Below, in pieces: positions 46,293-54,254 of a stretch of DNA of 64,000 bases; the stretch's first letter is position 1; each line of letters opens with the position of its first letter. Made by a program: the position numbers and the translations under genes. The stretch is from Flavobacterium sp. N3904 (GTDB lineage: Bacteria > Bacteroidota > Bacteroidia > Flavobacteriales > Flavobacteriaceae): NCBI RefSeq assembly GCF_025947305.1, contig NZ_CP110009.1:1054001-1118000 (forward strand). The letters run 5' to 3'. The notes under the pieces are model-generated. The model searched no databases. It saw nothing but the letters and a program-made list of their open reading frames with translations, and was not told the DNA's origin.

Positions 46293-47393
46293 TTAAATCG
46301 CCTCAAACATTTTCCCCGGCAAAGGTCGTATCACTCCTTTTAATTCCATATTCAACAATAAACCCGATATTCTGTAAATGGGAAAATCACAATGCAGGGC
46401 GATGATGTCCATCAACTCTTTTCCTGTTTTCAAAAGATAGTCGTACACTTTTTGCTCGTCATCATCAAGCGTGACAAACAGTTGTTTTTGAATGGGTTTG
46501 GTTTCTTTCTCGATATCCCAATTTAAAATATAAATCAAATCGGCAGCGCTGGTCAGCAGATTTGCTTTTTGGGTTTTAATCAAATTATTGCAACCCTGAC
46601 TGTATTTGTCGGTAGTGCGCCCAGGAACGGCAAAAACATCCCGGTTGTAATCATTGGCCATATTGGCGGTGATGAGCGAACCGCCTCTATCGGCAGATTC
46701 GATGACAATCGTCGCTTCACTCATTCCGGCCACAATGCGGTTTCGTCGAACAAAATTCTCCTTATCAGGATTCGAAGAACTCCAAAATTCGGTCAAAAAA
46801 CCTCCATTTTGTTCCATTTTGGTGACGTATTTTTTATGTGGTTTTGGGTAAATTTGATTCAGACCATGTGCTACAACTCCAATGGTTTGTAAGTCATGAT
46901 CCATTGCCAGTTGGTGCGCCACGATATCCACACCATAAGCAAAACCACTGACAATAATGGGATCCAAAGGAGCTAGATCTTCAATTAATTTTCTGCAGAA
47001 TTCGGTTCCATACGACGTGATTTGGCGCGTACCGACAATACTTATTATTTTTCGGTTTTTCAAATTGACATTTCCGGATGAAAAAAGTAAAACTGGGCCG
47101 TCAATGCAGTGCTTCAATCGATCTGGATACTTTTCGTCTTGAAAATAAAGCACATCGATCTCGTTGTTTTTTATGAAATAAAGCTCTTGTTTGGCTTTAT
47201 CGAAAATAGTTTTGTCTTTAAAGTTTTTCAACAAAACAGTCCCTACCCCATCAATAGCGGACAGTTGCGAAGGTTTGGCATTCAAAACATTTTCGGCAGT
47301 TCCAAAATGAGTGAGCAACTTTTTGGCCATTATATCACCTACCCCTTCAACGCGGAGCAAAGCCATTATATAAAATAAATTTTCTTCTGACAT
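46293..47393 (-). CDS. dprA: DNA-processing protein DprA
   Basis: 366 aa. N-terminal helix-hairpin-helix/SAM-like part (LRVEGVGDIMAKKLLTHFG ... IDGVGTVLLKNF). The central Rossmann-like DprA domain has ISIVGTRQITSYG, VSGFAYGVDIVAHQLAM, RNRIVAGMSEATIVIESADR, GSLITANMANDYNRDVFAVP and QGCNNLIKTQKA. The C-terminus is a winged helix (IIALHCDFPIYRISGLLLNME). It loads RecA on incoming single-stranded DNA in natural transformation. It is divergent from the HU/SPOR gene, a common arrangement in Flavobacteria. Confidence 0.93.
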   Translation of the reverse strand: MSEENLFYIMALLRVEGVGDIMAKKLLTHFGTAENVLNAKPSQLSAIDGVGTVLLKNFKDKTIFDKAKQELYFIKNNEIDVLYFQDEKYPDRLKHCIDGPVLLFSSGNVNLKNRKIISIVGTRQITSYGTEFCRKLIEDLAPLDPIIVSGFAYGVDIVAHQLAMDHDLQTIGVVAHGLNQIYPKPHKKYVTKMEQNGGFLTEFWSSSNPDKENFVRRNRIVAGMSEATIVIESADRGGSLITANMANDYNRDVFAVPGRTTDKYSQGCNNLIKTQKANLLTSAADLIYILNWDIEKETKPIQKQLFVTLDDDEQKVYDYLLKTGKELMDIIALHCDFPIYRISGLLLNMELKGVIRPLPGKMFEAI

Positions 47394-47605
47394 ATCTTAC
47401 AATTATACTACATATTTTTGAATCAAAAAAAATTTCAGAGTCTAAATATTAATAAACAAACAAAAAGATATTTAAAAAAAAGAGGCTTTTAAGAAAAAAA
47501 ACAAAAGCAAAACAGATTTATAGCACTTGATTTACGAATGCTAAAACAGTAATGCGCTGATGCTTAAAAGTATGTAAATTGTTAATAAAAATTGTGAATA
47601 AAATT

Positions 47606-47634
47606 TTGATAACTATTTTGGTTGTATAACTTTG
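47606..47634 (+). promoter_or_regulatory. Predicted promoter of HU/SPOR gene, probably leaderless
   Basis: TTTTG (TTG core 47606-47608), an 18-bp spacer and TAACTTTG at 47627-47634. Five bases (TTACT) later is the ATG at 47640. Confidence 0.65.
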
Positions 47635-47639
47635 TTACT

Positions 47640-48608
47640 ATGAAAATCGAACTTTACATCGCGCAGCTTTTATACCGTTATCAATGTGTAACCGTTCCGG
47701 GTTTTGGAGCTTTCCTAACCGAAATCCAATCCGCTCAATTGATTGAAAACTCGCATTCTTTTTTTCCGCCAAAAAAGACGATTTCTTTTAATTCCCACCT
47801 TAAGAACAATGACGGATTATTGGCCAATCACATTGCCCAAGCCGAAAAAACTTCTTATGATTATGCCGTAAGTGCCATAGAATATGAGGTGTTGAGCTGG
47901 AAAAAAGCATTACAGGAAAACAAAACTTTTTCGATAAAAAGCATTGGAGTTCTGGGTTTGAATTCGGATAACAATATCATTTTTACGCCAAACGAACAAA
48001 CCAATTATTTGGCACAATCTTTTGGATTAACTTCTTTTGTGTCGCCAATTGTAAAAAGGGAAATTGCATTTCAAAAAATTGAAACTGCAACAGAAAAAGC
48101 GGTAGTCGATCAAGAAAAACCAATTTTTAATTTTATCCCAGAAACCAGAAAAAGAAGCCCTTATCTTAAGTATGCCGCTGTCCTTGTTGTAGGACTGGCT
48201 GTCACTGGATCTATAGGTTACCCTTTATACCAAAATCAAATTGCTTCTGAAACTATTTTGGTTGAAACAGCCGTGCAAAAACAAGTGCAAAATAAAATTC
48301 AGGAAGCCACTTTCTTTATTCAAACGCCAATACCGGCTGTAACACTTTCTTTAAAATCGAATGAAGAAGAGGTAAAATACCCGTATCACATTATGGCTGA
48401 TGCCTTTAGAAGTGAGGCCAATGCCAAAAAAAGATACAATCAATTAATTGCCAAAGGGTATAAAGCCAGAATATTGGCAATAAACAAAAACGGTCTGTAT
48501 CCGGTTTTGTATGGCAGTTTTTCTACTTTTTCGGAAGCAGAAAAAGCAAAAAACGAAATAATAGAAAATGACAATCCCGATGCTTGGATTTTGATACAAT
48601 CATTATAG
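47640..48608 (+). CDS. HU-fold (CCDC81-like) and SPOR-domain membrane protein
   Basis: 322 aa from ATG 47640 (MKIELYIAQLLYRYQCVTVP); the upstream TTG lies in the promoter. Residues 1-~140 match bacterial HU-CCDC81 domains (GFGAFLTE, GLLANHIAQAEKTSYDYAVS). A transmembrane helix is near 182-202 (YAAVLVVGLAVTGSIGYPLY). The last ~80 residues are a SPOR domain (YPYHIMADAFRSEANAKKRY, ILAINKNGLYPVLYGSFSTF), which binds denuded septal peptidoglycan. The likely role is in envelope or division processes. It ends at a hairpin terminator. Confidence 0.85.
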   Translation: MKIELYIAQLLYRYQCVTVPGFGAFLTEIQSAQLIENSHSFFPPKKTISFNSHLKNNDGLLANHIAQAEKTSYDYAVSAIEYEVLSWKKALQENKTFSIKSIGVLGLNSDNNIIFTPNEQTNYLAQSFGLTSFVSPIVKREIAFQKIETATEKAVVDQEKPIFNFIPETRKRSPYLKYAAVLVVGLAVTGSIGYPLYQNQIASETILVETAVQKQVQNKIQEATFFIQTPIPAVTLSLKSNEEEVKYPYHIMADAFRSEANAKKRYNQLIAKGYKARILAINKNGLYPVLYGSFSTFSEAEKAKNEIIENDNPDAWILIQSL

Positions 48609-48633
48609 AAAATTCTAAATTTCCGAATAAAAA

Positions 48634-48678
48634 AATCACGAATAGAACTGAATCAAATCGGTTTATTCGTGATTTTTT
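48634..48678 (+). terminator. Terminator after HU/SPOR gene
   Basis: AATCACGAATA (48634-48644) pairs with TATTCGTGATT (48664-48674), then a T run. Confidence 0.75.
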
Positions 48679-49488
48679 ATTTTCTGGCAGTACAAATCCG
48701 TTTTGAGACTGAAATCTGGGTTCGTTTTAAGATGTTTTAAGCCCTTTTTGATTTAAAAACCCATTTGCCTTACCCAATAAAAAAACTGTCGTAGAAATCA
48801 ACTATTCAAAAACTTACCAAATGCCATACTAAATGCATACAATCATGCAATAGTTTCGCTATCTGTTACTATTGCCAATTCCATAAACTTTCCTTTTATT
48901 CAGCGAATGAATAAAGTAGATTCATCAATAAATCTGGTTTCTGTTTTTCTCATAATCACTCAATAATAAACCAATTCCCAAGTGAAATCAAGACCAACAG
49001 GACGTTAATGCCTTAAATTAATACTAAAATTAACCCGTTGGGTGAAATTCAGATAAAATAAAAATTTAACCACATAGAATCATAGATTAATGCTGAATAG
49101 GCAAAGAATAAATAGAAATAGCACTATTTCACACATAGAATAGCTATGTGAATAGTAAAACGTCTATTTCTTTCTTTTAAAAAATATAAATTCTATGTTT
49201 CTATGTGGTAAAAAATAATTTCACCCAACGGGATAAAATTAGTACTTGGTATAATTATTATCCTTTTAAAAACCAGAATGTAATTCTGAAATAAGATCCG
49301 TTCTATTAATCACGAATACAATCTTAAAAAAATATTTGCTTAGCCCTTCTATCTTTTGTGTTTTAATCGGATTATCAGGCTTTTGAGCAGATTTATTTTT
49401 TATAAAAAAACGATTCACGTAATTTTATGTGACCCAAATTTTTGATGTTTAAAAATACAATTGAGTAATTAACTTAAAACAATCAAAA
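48679..49488. other. Gene-poor region
   Basis: About 800 bp with no intact gene. It holds the palindromic repeat at 49019-49247. A minus-strand frame from 48953 is broken by two TGA codons (possible relic). I see no clear promoter. Confidence 0.5.
49019..49247. repeat. MITE-like nested palindromic element
   Basis: The outer arms TACTAAAATTAACCCGTTGG... (from 49023) and its inverse near 49217-49243 share CCCGTTGGGTGAAATT. The inner arms are ACCACATAGAATCATAGA (about 49070-49087) and TCTATGTTTCTATGTGGT (49192-49209). The centre is a hairpin, CACACATAG / CTATGTG (about 49130-49150). There is no coding capacity, so it could form a large cruciform or a folded RNA. Confidence 0.75.
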
Positions 49489-49719
49489 ATGAAAAACAAT
49501 CCAATTACAATCAAAGAATCTTTGTATCTCGTCTACGCTTATGTAAGCATCTTTACGTTTGTATTAATGGGAGCAAGCAAAATCACTAAAAATCTGGAAA
49601 GAGTTTTAGATTTCAATCCAATTGTGTCACTCATAATTGTTTTAAACATGGTGGTATTTATATCCTTGTATTATTACAAAAAAAGACATGACAGCCATAT
49701 AAATCATCACAACTTTTAA
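49489..49719 (+). CDS. Small two-helix membrane protein, unknown
   Basis: 76 aa. Two hydrophobic helices (about 12-27 and 43-61) flank a short basic loop (KITKNLERVLDF), with a basic, His-rich tail (KKRHDSHINHHNF). An ATG start and a strong terminator downstream support a real short gene. No family is recognised. It is convergent with the S41 peptidase cluster. Confidence 0.55.
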   Translation: MKNNPITIKESLYLVYAYVSIFTFVLMGASKITKNLERVLDFNPIVSLIIVLNMVVFISLYYYKKRHDSHINHHNF

Positions 49720-49783
49720 AATTATAATAATACATTACGTATTAAAAAATAATTGCAAAATAAATGATTTTAAAATCAAAAAA

Positions 49784-49818
49784 AGAGGCTGAATCAGCAT
49801 TCAGCCTCTTTTTTTTCG
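49784..49818. terminator. Strong bidirectional terminator
   Basis: AGAGGCTGAAT (49784-49794), loop CAGC, ATTCAGCCTCT (49799-49809), T8 on the right and A-rich on the left. It serves the small membrane protein gene and the S41 gene coming the other way. Confidence 0.88.
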
Positions 49819-49865
49819 GAAAATTAACCCAAAACATTGTTGTATTCATCAAGATTACATTACAA

Positions 49866-51518
49866 TTACTTCCCATTTTCAATAAACTGTAAAGCGCGGT
49901 CCAAAACCTCATCTTTTCCTTCTTGAATTCCTTTAATGGTAGGTTTCACTTCAATGTCCGGAATGATACCGATTCTTTGTGTTTCGCGTCTGTCTGGATA
50001 ATAAACTCCAATTCCAGAATACGTAGTATGGAATCCTTGAAAATCAGGTCCAAATACATTTCCGTCTGCACCAGCTGTCTGACTTCCGATAATGGTGGTG
50101 TTGCCTGCCGTTTGAAAACACATGGCCGTCCATTCTGCCTGACTCAAAGACTCTTCATTAAGCAACACAATTACCTTTCCTTTGTAGTGATCTTTATTTT
50201 CAAATCCACATCTTCTTCCATCGTCTGTCCATACATATCTTCCCGGATAATTTAAATAAGGTTGGGTATAAATTGCAAACACTTTTTCTTGAGAATTTAT
50301 GAAATTTGCAATATCATCAAAAGTTCCGTTTGGATAATTTCTCATGTCAAATACAATTGCTTTTGTAGATTGCAATGCTTCAATCATCTCTGGAATATGT
50401 CTCTCTTTTATGACACCCATATTGACATAACCAATATTTTTGTCGAGAAGTTTAAATTTTTCCTTCTTTTTCATGGCGCCTCTTTTGAATTCATTTCTAT
50501 GAGATTCATGATAATCAAACCAAGTCATTGATTTTGTTTCGTACTTCCCCTCTTTAAGAAATTCTACTTTAACCTTTTCTGAATCGGAACTCAAAATGAA
50601 TTTCACAATTCTATCCAAATACGAAGATTCATTTGAAGCAGAAACTAAATCTCTATATGCTTCAATATGCTGTTTTATTGTTTTATCATCTATTTTAGTA
50701 ATTACATCTCCAATTTTAATATTGTCAACCTGTGCCAAACTATCACCAAGAATCTCAGTAACAACCATTTTATCATCAATTATTTTACAGTTCGCAGGAA
50801 AGTATGTAGTAATTGTTCCAGATGACGAGGCCCCATAAACGGCAAATTCAACATGACTGTCATTGAGTTTCGTTGTCATGGTATTCATTGCCTTATAAAA
50901 ATCTTTTTGATCTTTGGCAGCAAGAGCAAGAGGCAGTATTTGTTCTAAAGTTTTATCCCATTTTTGGTCCAATACATATTTATACGGATAATAATATTCT
51001 ACCAAATTCCAATAAGCAAACACCATTAGAATTCTGGAATCTTTCTTATTATAATCAAGATCAAAGTAGTTTTTTAAGTTTTTTAAGCCATCAAAACCCG
51101 GTTCAAATATTTCATTGCTTTGATACCTGTTTTCTTCTATAAATTTCAACTTTTTAGAAAGAGTTACAGCAAACAACTTGTCGTTATTCATCCAACTTAA
51201 ATCAAAGTTTTTGTCAAAAAACTCAACATTTGCAGGAAGAATAATTGGAGCAATTTTCTTTACTTCACCAAGACCATCAATCCAGTTTTCCAAAACCAAC
51301 GAAAACTCTTCTTTGGTATGTGATTTTTCGACTAGAGGCAAAATTGCAAAAAGCTGCTCGTCCCAATTTTTACTTCCATCGGCCACTTTAGGATGGTAGT
51401 ATTTAAGAAAACCCCAAACTTTGCAGGTTGCGGCGAGTTTTTGGGCTTCGGTAAGTTGCATTTTTGCAAATACAGTTTGCGATAGAATAATGAGGAGCAA
51501 TAAGGTGATTTTTTTCAT
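49866..51518 (-). CDS. Exported S41 family peptidase, paralogue 1
   Basis: 550 aa with signal peptide MKKITLLLLIILSQTVFAK. The N-terminal helical domain includes CKVWGFLKYYHPKVADGSKN. A PDZ-like domain is near residues 255-310 (NIKIGDVITKIDDKTIKQHI). The C-terminal S41 catalytic domain has NIGYVNMG, VFDMRNYP, nucleophile Ser in EESLSQAEWTAM and IGSQTAGADGN. The Ser-Lys dyad lysine of CtpA is absent at the usual place, so it belongs with the tricorn/IRBP-like S41 group. It is probably a periplasmic or secreted protease. It is closely similar to the genes at 52571 and 54255. Confidence 0.85.
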   Translation of the reverse strand: MKKITLLLLIILSQTVFAKMQLTEAQKLAATCKVWGFLKYYHPKVADGSKNWDEQLFAILPLVEKSHTKEEFSLVLENWIDGLGEVKKIAPIILPANVEFFDKNFDLSWMNNDKLFAVTLSKKLKFIEENRYQSNEIFEPGFDGLKNLKNYFDLDYNKKDSRILMVFAYWNLVEYYYPYKYVLDQKWDKTLEQILPLALAAKDQKDFYKAMNTMTTKLNDSHVEFAVYGASSSGTITTYFPANCKIIDDKMVVTEILGDSLAQVDNIKIGDVITKIDDKTIKQHIEAYRDLVSASNESSYLDRIVKFILSSDSEKVKVEFLKEGKYETKSMTWFDYHESHRNEFKRGAMKKKEKFKLLDKNIGYVNMGVIKERHIPEMIEALQSTKAIVFDMRNYPNGTFDDIANFINSQEKVFAIYTQPYLNYPGRYVWTDDGRRCGFENKDHYKGKVIVLLNEESLSQAEWTAMCFQTAGNTTIIGSQTAGADGNVFGPDFQGFHTTYSGIGVYYPDRRETQRIGIIPDIEVKPTIKGIQEGKDEVLDRALQFIENGK

Positions 51519-51560
51519 TTTGAATGGTATCGGTTTTATAGTTTGGGTTGTTATTTAAAG

Positions 51561-51590
51561 TTATTTTCCAGTTTCAATAAACTGTAAAGC
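51561..51590 (-). pseudogene. Relic of an S41 gene 3' end
   Basis: The minus strand reads ALQFIETGK then stop, the same as the last nine codons of the gene at 54255. It lies upstream of S41 paralogue 1 in the same position that the 54255 gene end takes upstream of paralogue 2. The spacer (CGGTTTTATAGTTTG) is shared too. The rest of that copy is missing. Confidence 0.7.
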
Positions 51591-51645
51591 GGGAATTTTT
51601 TGTTCAATATTATTCAAAAGAAATCATCGCTTCATTTGTAAATCA

Positions 51646-52032
51646 TTAATTTTTTTTAAAGCAAAATGTACTCTTTGGGTCAACATCCCCTTCAGGAAAA
51701 TCTTTACTATAAAAAACTCTTTTGCAAGTGTAACACTCGTTATCAATACTTATAATAGTCACCACAATTCTATCTCCCAACGCTATTTGAGTCTCGCCCA
51801 ATTTTTTAATACAAACTACTTCATATTCACATTCAGAAAGCCACTTTAAATCCCAAACCATTTGAAGCACACCATTGTTATAGCTTTCTTGTACATTGTC
51901 TTTTATCATAAAAGACCTGTTGGGAAATTCCGGATTATAAGCCGTTACATTTTTAAACTTACTGCAATCTAAAGTTTGCGAATATCCCACTGAACCCAAT
52001 AATACTAATAAAATAAGTGCTGTTTTTTTCAT
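51646..52032 (-). CDS. Small secreted protein, paralogue A
   Basis: 128 aa with signal peptide MKKTALILLVLLGSVGYSQ. The mature part starts TLDCSKFKN and has LKWLSECEYEVVCIKKLGE and TIISIDNECYTCKRVFYSKD. Six cysteines in the mature part suggest disulfides. It is clearly paralogous to the next gene (DCSKFKNGKFY, WINDCEYEAVCT). The family function is unknown. The pair sits inside the S41 cluster and is probably exported to the periplasm or outside. Confidence 0.7.
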   Translation of the reverse strand: MKKTALILLVLLGSVGYSQTLDCSKFKNVTAYNPEFPNRSFMIKDNVQESYNNGVLQMVWDLKWLSECEYEVVCIKKLGETQIALGDRIVVTIISIDNECYTCKRVFYSKDFPEGDVDPKSTFCFKKN

Positions 52033-52129
52033 AATTGTTTTTAATGATTGTTTTTTTAAATGATTGGGTGAAATAAATCACCGTTTTTAAATTTATGTAC
52101 CTGTATTGGATACTATATTAATTTTGAAG

Positions 52130-52519
52130 TTAATTACTCTTTTTAATACAGTTATAAAAACTCTTTGTATCTGAACCATCAGCAAATTTTTTGTCTATTA
52201 ATTTTCTATCAAACTCGAAACACTCACCATCAATAACTTTGATTGTTACAATCATTTTATCTCCAACTGCAATAAATTCATTCGTGCTTATAGTACAAAC
52301 AGCTTCATATTCACAATCGTTTATCCATTTTATACTCCAAGTCCAAACAAGAAAATCACCAGCGTTAAAATCTTCCATCATTGTGTCTTTAATGACAAAA
52401 GAGCTTGTGGAAATTTTACTATAAAATTTTCCGTTTTTGAACTTACTACAATCTAGCTTTTGAGAATAGGATATTGAGCCGAGTAATAATAATGCCAAAA
52501 AAAATATTTTTTTATTCAT
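52130..52519 (-). CDS. Small secreted protein, paralogue B
   Basis: 129 aa with signal peptide MNKKIFFLALLLLGSISYSQ. It shares the KLDCSKFKNGKFY start, IKWINDCEYEAVCTISTNE and VTIKVIDGECFEFDRKL with paralogue A, so the two arose by tandem duplication. It lies 97 bp from paralogue A and 51 bp from S41 paralogue 2. The function is not recognised. Confidence 0.7.
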   Translation of the reverse strand: MNKKIFFLALLLLGSISYSQKLDCSKFKNGKFYSKISTSSFVIKDTMMEDFNAGDFLVWTWSIKWINDCEYEAVCTISTNEFIAVGDKMIVTIKVIDGECFEFDRKLIDKKFADGSDTKSFYNCIKKSN

Positions 52520-52570
52520 GATTTTTTGGTTTTTATTTTAAAAGTTAGTTAATTTTTAAGTATTGTAGCA

Positions 52571-54217
52571 TTATTTATTTATGAAACGAATTGCCTCGTC
52601 TAAAACTTCGTCTTTGCCTTCTTGAATTCCTTTGATTGTTTGTTTTACTTCAATATCTGGAACAATTCCAATACGTTGTGTTTCTTTTTTGTTAGGATAA
52701 AAAACACCGTAACAGGTAAACGATGTTTGATAGCCTTTGATAATTTCAAATGGAGCATTTGCGCCATCTGCTCCCGCAGTTTGACTGCCTATTATTGTTG
52801 CATTTGGTGTTACTTGCAAACACATTGCTGTATATTCTCCGTGGCTAATCGTTTTTTCATTTACTAAAATAACTACTTTTCCTTTGTAGAAATCAGGATT
52901 CGTTTTTCCACATTTTTCGATTTCTGCTCTCCAAATAAACCGGCCAGGAAAACTCAAATCTGCATCCAAAGATTTAACAAACTCTTTTGGTTCTGGATTT
53001 AAGTATTCCGCAATAGCAAAGTTCGTGTCATTAGGATGGTTTCTAGTGTCGAAAATAATTGATTTAGTATTTTTGAACTGTTCCATAACTAATGGGACAT
53101 CATCTATTTCAAGCTCCGCTAGATTAACATATCCTATATTATCATCTAAAAGTTTCCATTTTTCCTTTTTGGGGAATTGAACTTTTAAATCTTGATACGA
53201 ATACCTTTTTAGTGTTTTTATGGATTCTTTCCCATCTCTTATGAATTCAATTTCAGCAGATTTTGACTTTCCCATAAGGATAACCCAATAAAATTTATCC
53301 AGAACGGCACTCGGATTAGATCCTTCAACATATTTTTTATTTTCTTTTATAATTTGTGCTATTGTTTTTCCGTCAATTTTTGTAATGGCATCCCCAACTT
53401 TGAAATCGTCTATTTTTGCCAGAGAATCATTTTGAAAACCAGTAACAACTGCCTTTTCATCAATAATCTTAATTGTTGCGGCCATCCATTTATCACCAAA
53501 ATATTCAAACATTTTTCTTGAAGAAAAAGAGGCATGGGTGTCATTTAATTTTGTCACTATTTCTCGCATAGCCAAAACGAAATCTATTTCCGATTCAGGC
53601 TCACTAATTTTAGGTAGCATTTCGTTTAAAGCACTATCCCACTTTTGATCCATTTGGTATTTATAGGGAAAAAAGTATTCTACATAATTCCAATATCTAA
53701 AAAGCGCTAAAAGACGAAAATTTCTATCGCTCCATTTAAAATTTGAATATTTAACTTCATTATTAAATCCTAAAAGAATCCCATTATTGAGATCATATTG
53801 AACATAATATTGTTTTCCCTGAAATCTATTTTCTTCAACAAACTTAAGTTTCTTGGACAAACTTTTGGAAAAGAGTTTGTCTTTGTTAATCCACGATAAA
53901 TCAAAGTTTTTATCAAAATATTCAATGTCTTTTGAAGTAGAGATTGGAGCAATTTTATTTACTTGACCAAGACCATTAATCCAGTTTTCCAACACCAATG
54001 AAAACTCTTCTTTGGTTTGGGCTTTTTCTACTTGAGGCAAAATTGCAAAAAGCTGTTCGTCCCAATTTTTACTTCCATCAGCTACATGGGGGTGGTAATA
54101 TTTTAAATATCCCCAAACTTTGCAGGTTGCGGCCAATTTTTGGTTTTCGGTAAGTTGGGTGTGCGCAAATACAGTTTGCGATAGAATAACGAGGAAATAA
54201 AGCGTAATTTTTTTCAT
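52571..54217 (-). CDS. Exported S41 family peptidase, paralogue 2
   Basis: 548 aa from ATG 54217 (MKKITLYFLVILSQTVFAH), preferred over an upstream frame extension without a signal peptide. It has the same layout as paralogue 1: CKVWGYLKYYHPHVADGSKN, a PDZ-like FKVGDAITKIDGKTIAQII, S41 nucleophile region EKTISHGEYTAMCLQ and IGSQTAGADGAN. The Ser is kept, but the neighbourhood (SHGEYTA) differs from the SQAEWTA and SQSEWTA of the other two, so specificity may differ. It lies 37 bp downstream of paralogue 3. Confidence 0.83.
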   Translation of the reverse strand: MKKITLYFLVILSQTVFAHTQLTENQKLAATCKVWGYLKYYHPHVADGSKNWDEQLFAILPQVEKAQTKEEFSLVLENWINGLGQVNKIAPISTSKDIEYFDKNFDLSWINKDKLFSKSLSKKLKFVEENRFQGKQYYVQYDLNNGILLGFNNEVKYSNFKWSDRNFRLLALFRYWNYVEYFFPYKYQMDQKWDSALNEMLPKISEPESEIDFVLAMREIVTKLNDTHASFSSRKMFEYFGDKWMAATIKIIDEKAVVTGFQNDSLAKIDDFKVGDAITKIDGKTIAQIIKENKKYVEGSNPSAVLDKFYWVILMGKSKSAEIEFIRDGKESIKTLKRYSYQDLKVQFPKKEKWKLLDDNIGYVNLAELEIDDVPLVMEQFKNTKSIIFDTRNHPNDTNFAIAEYLNPEPKEFVKSLDADLSFPGRFIWRAEIEKCGKTNPDFYKGKVVILVNEKTISHGEYTAMCLQVTPNATIIGSQTAGADGANAPFEIIKGYQTSFTCYGVFYPNKKETQRIGIVPDIEVKQTIKGIQEGKDEVLDEAIRFINK

Positions 54218-54254
54218 TTTGAATAGTATCGGTTTTATAGTTTGCTTTAATTTG

